Shown here one piece after another: positions 35,191 through 43,463 of a DNA stretch of 64,000 nt. The DNA is from Impatiens glandulifera (lineage: Eukaryota > Streptophyta > Magnoliopsida > Ericales > Balsaminaceae), in assembly GCF_907164915.1 (NCBI RefSeq), contig NC_061863.1, forward strand, positions 39,281,382 through 39,345,381. The letters run 5' to 3'. The notes below the pieces were generated by a model. It saw nothing but the letters and a program-made list of their open reading frames with translations, was not told where the DNA came from and made no database searches. Positions within the stretch are counted from its first letter, which is position 1. Each line of letters starts with the position of its first letter. The translations under genes were made by a program, and so were the position numbers.

Positions 35191-37394
35191 TATCTTCGTT
35201 GAATGTTATCCCCACACGCATTATCTTCGACATATACTTGAGAGGACAAAAGTGATGTAAAGGATAATTGAGTTGAAAGTGGATCATTCCATTGCTGTTG
35301 TTGTTGTGTTGAATCCAAAACTGTAGATGTTGTGGCCGTATTTCTCTTCTTTTTTGATCTCGAAGTCTTGGGGATTTTTTCAATTAAGGATTGTTTCCTC
35401 TTTGTTGGTGGTCGTCCTCGACTTCTAACTTTGTTAGGAGAGTGTATCAAAATGGATGTAGCGGGAGATTGAAATGGAGATGGAGATGGAGATGCTTCTG
35501 TGCTTTGGTCTTTAGATACTTCAGTATGGCTTCCATGATTAAGTGACAGAAACTGTTCCATCAAGCCTTTTATTCCGTTCATCCAAAAAGAACAGCTGAC
35601 TTCAGATTTTACTCCAACTTGTTGAACCTCTTGCATCAATCGAGTTAGACTATTGTGACGTTTTTTTTCTTCAACAGACATATCTGAATCATAAATGTTG
35701 GTGATATTTTGATACCCACGCTTAATATCTTTACGCCACCGGTCCATTATATAATGCATTGGTACCTCATTCACCCTCATTTTTTTCAATACAGCCATGA
35801 TATGCCTACAAAAAACACCTCTGAACTCAAACAATCGACATTGACATTTCACATTGCAATCATTTTCTGTGTAATGTACTTTGTAAGAAACATCTCTTAC
35901 ATGTTCTCCATTAACCCCCAGAATGATTTCCTCAACTCTAAATATACTAACTGACCCTTCCTCTTCAATGACTGAGATGTCGCACAACATCAAACCTCTA
36001 ACTTCTTCTTGAACCAATCTAAATATATCTGGAGTGTAGAAGGTTTGGTATTGTCTTTCAAAGGCAAATCCACTTACAGTTGGTATCACAGAATTAAACG
36101 ATTTGAAATCCAATTTCTTTTCTCTCTCGATATTTCGCAACAGAGCCCTATCATATTGCTCGACGAATTGTTTGAGAGATGTTTTGGACTGCACGTAGTC
36201 ATCAAAGAATGCGTTCATACTTTCACTCCGTTGAGATGTTGACATGCCGGCCCAAAATTGTCCTTTGACATAAACAGGTATCCATTTAGATCTTTCCAAA
36301 TACAAAGATTTCAACCAAACATTATCTTCCAACTGATAATCTTCAATTAATCTATTCCAATCCTCTTCACATTGTTGAATATTTATGGAATTGTATACTA
36401 TGTTTTTCAGCCTATTCTTTATTAGATGATATTCAGTATGGCTTCCAAGTTTTATAGGAAGTTTCTTCATTATATGCCACAAACAAAATCGATGATGAGT
36501 TTTAGGAAATACCTTCTCAATTGCAATCGCCATGGATCGACATTGGTCTGTGATTATGGCATTTGGAGGTCTATCATGCATACATTTCAACCAAGTTCTA
36601 AACAACCAAGTGAAAGAATTTGAATCCTCACTTGACAATAATCCACATCCAAGCAAAATGGATTGACCATGATGATTAACACCAACAAACGGAGCGAAAG
36701 GCATGTCATAGCGGTTTGTCAAATAGGTTGTATCGAAAGAGATAACATCATGAAAATCTTCCAAGGCAGCCCTGCACCTACCATCTGCCCAAAACACGTT
36801 TTTAATTCGGGATTCCTCGTCCAAATCAATAAGGTAGAAGAAGTTTGAGTTCCTGGTTTGCATTCTTAAGAAATAATTAGTGAGTGCTTCAGCATCCCCA
36901 ATCCCTAACCTCAACCGTCGTGCTTCTGTAACGTAATTTCTACATGTCCTCTCATCGAAAGACATGTTTTCATACCCTCCAGCTTCAACTACAAGTGATT
37001 GAAATGTTTTGGCCACAGTTATTCCAGCTTCATCGTTTGTATCCAATCTTCTTTTTACATTTCCGTCAATCACTTTGTAGGATCTAACATGACGTATTCT
37101 CTTTGGGCTTAATGTATGGTTGTGCTCAAGAGAAATACTTGTTATCACATATTCCCCTTCATTTCGAACAACAACATTAATCTTTGCTTTACAATCTGTC
37201 TTCGTTATTGGTCTAGGCTGATGAAACTTATTTTTTGCCTTCGATTCTTTCATAAAACTCTTGGCACAACCAACGCTGAAATATTTCCTCTTACCACCTA
37301 CATTTTTGCTCCCTAATTTGGTAATGCCGAATCCCGTTAAGTGGGCATATGATGTGTAGAATTCAAGAAGTTGTTCTTCGGAGGAAAATGTCAT
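35190..37394 (-). CDS. FAR1/MURA-type MULE transposase
   Basis: Uninterrupted 734-residue ORF from the ATG at 37394. Residues 10-95 are a FAR1 DNA-binding domain with zinc ligands C43, C68, H91, H93. Residues about 215-310 are the MULE transposase core with D221 (ISFDTTYL), D283 (ITDQCRS) and the CLWH motif; E391 (RSESMN) is the likely third catalytic acid. A SWIM zinc finger (C517, C519, C529, H531) follows, then an AT-hook (RGRPP, 659-663) in a basic, Ser/Gln-rich tail. The frame is also open upstream to 37649 through palindrome array D. I prefer 37394 because FAR1 homology starts there, but TTTTTGCAG at 37414-37422 looks like an acceptor just upstream. It would excise and reinsert the element in the nucleus. 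No lesions seen. Confidence 0.88.
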   Translation of the reverse strand: MTFSSEEQLLEFYTSYAHLTGFGITKLGSKNVGGKRKYFSVGCAKSFMKESKAKNKFHQPRPITKTDCKAKINVVVRNEGEYVITSISLEHNHTLSPKRIRHVRSYKVIDGNVKRRLDTNDEAGITVAKTFQSLVVEAGGYENMSFDERTCRNYVTEARRLRLGIGDAEALTNYFLRMQTRNSNFFYLIDLDEESRIKNVFWADGRCRAALEDFHDVISFDTTYLTNRYDMPFAPFVGVNHHGQSILLGCGLLSSEDSNSFTWLFRTWLKCMHDRPPNAIITDQCRSMAIAIEKVFPKTHHRFCLWHIMKKLPIKLGSHTEYHLIKNRLKNIVYNSINIQQCEEDWNRLIEDYQLEDNVWLKSLYLERSKWIPVYVKGQFWAGMSTSQRSESMNAFFDDYVQSKTSLKQFVEQYDRALLRNIEREKKLDFKSFNSVIPTVSGFAFERQYQTFYTPDIFRLVQEEVRGLMLCDISVIEEEGSVSIFRVEEIILGVNGEHVRDVSYKVHYTENDCNVKCQCRLFEFRGVFCRHIMAVLKKMRVNEVPMHYIMDRWRKDIKRGYQNITNIYDSDMSVEEKKRHNSLTRLMQEVQQVGVKSEVSCSFWMNGIKGLMEQFLSLNHGSHTEVSKDQSTEASPSPSPFQSPATSILIHSPNKVRSRGRPPTKRKQSLIEKIPKTSRSKKKRNTATTSTVLDSTQQQQQWNDPLSTQLSFTSLLSSQVYVEDNACGDNIQRR

Positions 37395-37459
37395 TCCAAC
37401 ACTAGGAATGTGACTGCAAAAATTATGTGAAACCGTAAGAAAAAATCCATAAAACACCC

Positions 37460-37866
37460 ATTTCGGGTCCCGAAACCAACCATTTCGGGTCCCGAAACAA
37501 CCCGTTTCGAGTCCCGAAACTACCTTTCGGGTCCCGAAACAACCAGTTTCGGGTCCTGAAACCACCTTTCGTGTCCCGAAACCACCCGTTTCGGGTCCCG
37601 AAACCACCTTTCGGGTCCTGAAACCACCCGTTTCGGGTCCAGAAACCACCTTTGTTGTCCCGAAACCACCTATTTCGGGTCCCGAAACAAAACAATGTTT
37701 GTCCCGGTTGGTTTTGACCCTTTCTTGTCCCGAAACGACTCATTTCGGGTCCCGAAACACAACATTTTCTTACAAGATACCACACATTTCGGGACAAGGA
37801 AGGACCCTTTCTTGTCCCGAAACCAACCATTTCGGGACAAGGAAGGACCCTTTCTTGTCCCGAAAC
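37460..37866 (-). repeat. Palindrome array D (upstream intron of transposase)
   Basis: Units read GGTTTCGGGACCCGAAA on minus, that is in the sense strand of the transposase, and so inverted relative to arrays A-C. It contains variants with TTTCGGGACAAG and GGGTCCTTCC. It sits between the candidate first exon (37888-37995) and the FAR1 exon. Read in frame it gives VSGPETGGFGTRKV repeats fused to the transposase ORF. Confidence 0.93.
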
Positions 37867-37887
37867 CACTAGATCTGTTCAGGGTAC

Positions 37888-37995
37888 CTTTGGGGGTTCA
37901 ACGGGGGTGGATCTGTTCAGGTGAAGTTCTTCATCTACTGGGTTGTTCAAGTTTGGTGCTTCGGTTTCCTGAAAATTCAAACCGTTTAAATCCAT
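37888..37995 (-). other. Candidate first coding exon of transposase gene
   Basis: ATG at 37995 opens 36 codons (start MDLNGLNFQETEAP, acidic) ending AAG|GTACCC, a good donor, with an in-frame stop right after. An acceptor (TTTTTGCAG, exon from 37413) precedes the FAR1 part. The phases do not match: the exon ends in phase 0 but the FAR1 frame needs two more nucleotides. Either a boundary differs, a further small exon exists, or an indel has occurred. Confidence 0.4.
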
Positions 37996-38014
37996 AAATA
38001 CATCTGTAAAATCT

Positions 38015-38044
38015 AAACCCTAGATCTATAAAATCTAAACCCTG
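38015..38044 (+). promoter_or_regulatory. Telo-box pair upstream of transposase
   Basis: AAACCCTA (38015-38022) and AAACCCTG (38037-38044), about 20-50 bp upstream of the candidate ATG at 37995. Telo-boxes (AAACCCTA) are known promoter elements of plant genes active in dividing cells. The other gene of this element has telomere-like repeats in its 5' intron. Confidence 0.4.
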
Positions 38045-38237
38045 GATCTATTAAAAAAATAATAAAGATCCTTAAAAAGGATACCATTGAGAAGTAAATG
38101 CACCCGTAGAAAAGAAATAAATGCAGCCGGAGAAGAGAAATAAATGCTGCCGGAGCTGGAGAAGAGAAATAAATGAAGCGTTTCAGAGAGAGAAAGAAAT
38201 GCAGAAATATGAAACCCTATTGGGTGAAAGAGGATAT

Positions 38238-38342
38238 GCAGAAACGTTTTAATTTTTTTTTCTTTCTCTCTCCTAGCTGGCAAGGCCACGTAGGATTCGT
38301 GGCCTTGCTTTCGCTAACCCTTCGTTGGGTTTATCATTCCTC
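38238..38342 (-). repeat. MULE right terminal inverted repeat
   Basis: Inverse of 29830-29938; from the right edge it reads GAGGAATGATAAACCCAACG and later CTACGTGGCCTTGCCAGCTA. It is close to the left copy over its inner 65 bp. Confidence 0.9.
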
Positions 38343-38351
38343 GTTAAACAT
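38343..38351. repeat. 9-bp target-site duplication, right copy
   Basis: GTTAAACAT, identical to 29821-29829. Confidence 0.9.
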
Positions 38352-38755
38352 ATATATAAATTCTTTAAAAGATTTATCCCGACCCATTGAACCCATAGGT
38401 TAAAAGATCAACCCAATACGCTAAAAGACACTTTTTTTTTCTCTTCTTCTGATTTTGTTATAAATATCTGAGTTGAATAATTTACGAATAAAAATGTATC
38501 GTAATTTATATCTAACATATGAAAATAACTTATCGATGTGGGATATTTGTTAAACTAGAAATTATTTTTTAATATAACGAGGGAAGCTCAATAGTCAATT
38601 ATTAGGCAACATGTTATTCTTCTCGAACCTATGAACTAGATAACTTGGGTAATGTGCTTATATTTATATTTGTTTCATGTTTAATATTTTGTGACTTTTT
38701 ATTTTTTATTTTATTATGATTTCTCATATCATGTTTTGGTTGGTATGTTTAAATA

Positions 38756-38789
<34 letters not shown>

Positions 38790-38869
38790 AATATACCCTT
38801 AACAAAATTATATAATTTTAAGGAGCAAAATATATCTCCACTTTCCTTGTTACCAAAAAAAAAATAATA
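38352..38869. other. AT-rich spacer with (TTA)n
   Basis: No gene seen. A (TTA)n microsatellite lies at about 38760-38789. Confidence 0.5.
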
Positions 38870-39493
38870 TTGGGATGCTGAGCTTTCAAATGGACAACCT
38901 GACCGTGACTAATGGGCAAGGGTTATGGACCAATTGTATTAAACTTTTTTTTTATAGCATAAATGATCATTTCATGGCTAGATCTACCTACATCGGGCTC
39001 TCTTTTGTTTATATTATCGCTAGAAAGGATGACATAAATTATTATTCTAAGCAAGGTCGGTTCAACTCATTTAGGTTCGGCAAAGATCGGTTGACCCACT
39101 AATATCAGAGGTACGCCACATATAAATCTGAATCGAGTCAATCATTTATGTTAGATTATGGTGACTCGTATGAGTTTTGACCGGGACCTGGGCCTAGGCT
39201 TGCGGTGCAATAAAAAAATCTTTATTGTTTGCTGGGCCCACTATGCCAAATTATGTGACCTATAAATATATGGTCTTATTACACACAAACCATTAACCAT
39301 TTTTCCTTTCTTTCCTTAAGTTGTAATCTTTTATTGACAACATAGTGAAAAGTTTTCTCCTCTATTCGTGATTTTTTTTTTCCATTTTGGGTTTCCACAT
39401 AAATCTTGTGTTATTTACGTATTTTCTTTGTTTATACTCGGTCTGTTCTTTATCTTGATTAGTCTTAGATTCATATCCTGTTTTTCAATAATT
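38870..39493 (+). mobile_element. Probable LTR end of old Copia element E
   Basis: Mixed-composition stretch with a TATA-like CCTATAAATATATGG near 39250, followed by a T-rich leader and the degenerate primer site at 39494. That is the structure expected of a Copia LTR. The outer edge is not defined and no partner LTR is in the window. Confidence 0.4.
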
Positions 39494-39508
39494 GTGATCA
39501 GAGCCTTG
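39494..39508 (+). promoter_or_regulatory. Degenerate Copia primer-binding site
   Basis: TGTGATCAGAGCCTT, a decayed form of the TGGTATCAGAGC initiator-tRNA-Met complement, placed about 100 bp before the gag start of element E. Confidence 0.55.
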
Positions 39509-39600
39509 AACTTTTTTGATTTTGAGACGATATCTATTTTTTCTGAGTGACGAGTATAAAGTACGATATTCCATTATTGTATTGTAACACTATATTTTTT

Positions 39601-41874
39601 ATGGCAGATAAATATGTGAGGTCTACTCACTTAGATGGATGTGACGAAACTCTATTACGGTTTGATAAGATGTTCAATTCGTGGACAATAGAAGAGAAAA
39701 AGAGGAAGGATCACAAAGATATGTCTCATATACATCTATATACATCATACAATATTCTACATGATGTTCTGAAGGAGACGAGTGTTGTTAGGTCATGGAT
39801 GAAATTAGAATAAATATGTACGATAAAAAGTCTTACTAGTAAGCTGCATCTGAAGCAACAATAATATTTTTATCGTATGATAGAAAGTACGCCTCTACAA
39901 GAAAATTTATCGGCATTTAAAGAAACTATTGATGATTTAGATGCCTGGTAATGCAAGAATGATGATGATTTAACTTTAATTCTCCTCTATTCATTGTCCC
40001 CATCGTATATCACGTTTCGCAATACTATTTTATTTTATCGTGATGTTGTCACAACAAATGATGTTTATGATGCATTATTCTCTATGGAGAAAATGAAACA
40101 TCTTGTTAGTCATTCTGATGTTCTGGTAGAGGGTCTTATTTCTCGAGAAAGAACCCAAGAAAGGGTTTAAAAAGTGATCATAGAGATAAATTAAAATCAA
40201 GAAAACCTTGGTAGACTTGAAATTACTACAAGAAAGAAGGCCACATAAAATCTGAGTGTTGGAGCTATAAAATAAAGGCAATAAAGAAGTCAATAATTCG
40301 ACTGAAAAGCAGCTTAGAAATTTCGGTGAATCTAGTATGACTGAAGCTAAAGACAATGAACTCATCACGGTTTTTGTTTGCGACATGAGATCGCAAGATG
40401 AATTGATACTCAATTATGGTAGTACGTATTATATGTGTCCCGATCGGGACTAGTTTTGAACATATAATACAGTTTCTAAAGGTGTTGTATTTATGAAAAT
40501 TAGTCCATCCTGTAAGGTCCTGGGTTTAGTAACAATAAAATTAAGATGTTTGATGTAGCTACTCGGACACTTGGTGATGTGAGACATGTTCCTAGTTTGA
40601 AGAGAAATATAATTTATTTTAGTACTCTCAATTTTAAAGAGTACAAGTACACTACTAAAGATGGAGTAATGAAGATTAGTAGAGGTATTCTTGTCATGAC
40701 GAAGGGTGAAAGAAAATCTAACATGTTATATGTTTTGAAAGACATTAATGGTTTAGGCGATGTTGATGTCGCCACCTTTTCATTATCTGATGACGATGTA
40801 ACAAAGTTGTGGCATATGTGACTTGGTCATATGAGTGAAAATGAAATGAATGAGTTGAGCAAGCGATGACCAAAATAAAGTTTTGTGAGCATTGTGTCAT
40901 CAACAAGCAAAAATGAGTCAAGTTTTTGAAGACATTCATAATACTAAAGGAACACTTGATTTTATTCATTATGATCTTTGGGGACAGTCTAGAGAGTTTC
41001 TTTTATGGGAAGTCATTATTATATGCTGGCGATTATCTATGTTTTCTCTAGAAAAGTTTGTGCTTTCTTCTTGAAACAAAATAGTGATGTGTCCATTAAG
41101 TTTAAGGAGTGGAAGATTATGATTGAGAAACAGACAGGGAAGCCAATAAAAAGTGTACGTATTGATAATTGTTTGGAGTTCTGTTTTGAAGAATTTAATG
41201 CTCTGTGCAAGACTAAAAGAATTGTAAGGCACCACACAATACCTAATAATCCACAACATAATGGTGTTTTAAATATGATGAATCGAACTTTGATAGAGAA
41301 GGTGCGTTTTATGCTCCTTAATGTTGATTTATCAAAGACTTTTTGGGTTGAAGCTACAACTTTAACATATTTCCTTATCAATCGTTCTCCGTTAACTATG
41401 ATTAATAAACAGACTCCGCAAGAAGTATGGTATGATATTCCTTTTAATTATTTTAACATGATAATTATTGGTTGTTCTGCATATGCTCATGTTGATCAAG
41501 GAAAATTATAGGCTCAGTCTATGCGGTGTATTTTCATCGATTATTAATCTGGTGTAAAGGTGTATAAGTTATGGTGTCCAGAAACTAGAAAAATAATTAC
41601 TTTCGATAAAACACCTATGTTACATGCTACATTCTCTATATCTTCTTACGATAAAATTCAATAAGAATCTAGCATTTTTAGTGTTAAGGTTCAACAAGTA
41701 TCTAGAACTTCTAGTAATAAGATTCAACAAAAATCTAGCACATTTAGAGTTTAAGAGCATATCAAATTTTGAACTTGCAACACTACTATCAAGTACACTA
41801 GAATTGTCTGATACTTCACCACCATCTTCACCACCATAATATTCTTTTTCTAATGACAAGCCTATATGTGATAT
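39601..41874 (+). pseudogene. Copia gag-pol relic (element E)
   Basis: Gag begins at ATG 39601 (MADKYVRSTHLD) and shows IHLYTSYNILHDVLKETS, the Copia gag helix pattern, before stops. Later gag sequence continues to about 40170 in shifting frames. A protease/GAG-pre-integrase part is at about 40380-40870 (DVRHVPSLKRNIIYFSTL). The integrase core is 41005-41511, with TGKPIKSVRIDNCLEF (Asp), HTIPNNPQHNGV and NRTLIEKVRFMLL (Glu region), then FWVEATTLTYFLINRSP. The sequence ends at 41874, where the LTR of element B begins; RT and RNase H are absent from the window. Many stops and frameshifts make it non-functional. Confidence 0.8.
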
Positions 41875-43151
41875 TGATGGGATTGGGATCGTCGAAGGAG
41901 ACGGGGTCTCGCAACGTTGAAATCTTACACACATACCGTTCGATAATAACCCTGTTAGAGGTTAATATATGGTCTCCACTCTACACAAACCTTCACAATC
42001 TCTTAACAAAGTCAAGTGCGGAACTTTTTGTTTGGGTTTGAAGCAACAAATGATTAATATGAATGATAAAATAAGGGAGAACACACAACACAAAACACAG
42101 ATTTTATGGATGTTAGGAGATAAAGCTCTTACGTCACCCCTTCTTCTAAAACCTTTGAGAAGGATATTTACTTAGAATATTCGGTCTGTTTACAACACGT
42201 ATACAAACTCAGTCGAACAACTAGGTCTTAGTTACTGCCTGTTTTCAACCTTCCAATACACTCACTCTATTGAGTAGAAACAAATTCTGTCAACTTATAA
42301 TGCTCACCACTCACACAGAATAAGTAGTATTGTAATACACTTGAGATTCTAACACACTTGAATGCCTTTGAGAATTAGATTTTGAAAGATTAACAGCGGG
42401 TTCGAAAGGAAAAGATTAGAAAAAAGTTTCGCAGAAAGGTGTTGAAGCAGATTGACTTCTGTCTTCTTAAGTAGGCAAAAATATCAACGGATATATTTGC
42501 AACTTCAACGACTATATTTTTTTTCATAAGACCACTGTCTTCACTTTGATTGGTTGAAGTCTAGAATAGTACAACATATGAGATATTCTTTGATCTTGTC
42601 TGTACTTTGGATAATAATAAGCCAAATTCTCATTAATAAAATTTCAATCTTCAAGGAATGTATGATTTAGACTATTTGATCTAATTCTACTAGAGTGAGA
42701 AGATATCAGTCTTTGCACTTAAATGGAAATGCTCATCCAGGAAGTGTAAAGCTGACGTCTGACTTTCTGGAAAAATCTATATATAATCCCTAGGTTGACG
42801 AAGTATAGAAATTGTGAGATGTCGGGTGCCGAAATGTGGAATGCTGAAGTGCTTGCAAAAAGCCGATCTGTAGAAAACCAGAATGGTTCAAATGCCGATT
42901 TGCACCGGAAGCCGATATGCTTCTACTTCAAATGCCGATTTTCACCGCATGCCAATATGCTTCAAATGTCGATATCTGCCAACTACCGATATCTCCTAAA
43001 GCCGATATCTTCAAAAGCCGATATCCGCCAACTGCCGATATCTGACAAAACCGATCTGATTTAATTTGCACATAATTATTTTGACACAATTAGATTTTTA
43101 TTTAAATAATTAATTTAATACTACTATTTAATTAACTATTTTTACTTATCA
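41875..43151 (-). mobile_element. LTR of SIRE-like Copia element B (3' LTR)
   Basis: Plus-strand edges TGATGGGATTGGG and ACTTATCA give TG...CA ends over 1,277 bp. Aligned by eye with the LTRs at 49398-51481 and 53317-55485 it shares a GAGACGGGG end, CCTGTTAGAGGTTAATAT, ACGTCACCCCTTCTTC and TTATGGATGTT blocks. A polypurine tract (AAAAAGAGAGAAAT on minus) directly precedes it at 43152-43168. It cuts element E at 41874. Its U3 holds a GCCGATATC array. Confidence 0.7.
42822..43058. repeat. GCCGATATC short-motif array in LTR of element B
   Basis: Irregular repeats of GCCGATATC, GCCGATTTG(C), ACCGATATC and AATGCCGATTT separated by 10-20 bp. The core GATATC is palindromic. It occupies the same LTR portion as the GTCTAAT arrays in the other LTRs but has an unrelated motif. 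Confidence 0.8.
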
Positions 43152-43463
43152 ATTTCTCTCTTTTTGATTATTTAGAATACATATTCAAAACCAAGTAATT
43201 TTATAATTGTTGGCTAATTTTCTTAAGTTGGTTAGTAAATTTAATCTATCAATTTCTCCATTTTTGATTGTTTTACCCTAAAACTATCAAAACTAGCCAA
43301 TATGAACATAAGTATTTTTACTATGTAATATTTGATAACCCTATCTAATAACCAAAAGCAAAAGAGAGCAGTTAGTCAAAACTCCCAAACATTCAACCAA
43401 AAAAGTAAAATCTGTTTAGGATAAAAAAAGAAAAGATAGAAGACAATAGTGAAAGAGAGAGGT

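Larger units (their letters stand above)
29830..38342. mobile_element. MULE with ULP-like gene (Kaonashi-like)
   Basis: 8,513-bp element with ends GAGAAATGATA and, reversed from the right, GAGGAATGATA, flanked by a perfect 9-bp duplication. It holds two convergent genes: a multi-exon ULP-like cysteine peptidase gene (plus, 30069-34389) and a FAR1/MURA-type transposase (minus, 35190-37394). MULEs with captured ULP-like (C48) genes are known as Kaonashi elements in Arabidopsis and relatives, but those I recall lack clear terminal inverted repeats, while this one has about 105 bp. The perfect target duplication and uninterrupted transposase suggest recent movement. Four palindromic repeat arrays are described separately. 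Confidence 0.92.

Noticed and set aside
37888..37995. Joining this exon directly to the FAR1 exon as a confirmed gene model
   Set aside because: The reading phases differ, so it is listed only as a candidate exon.
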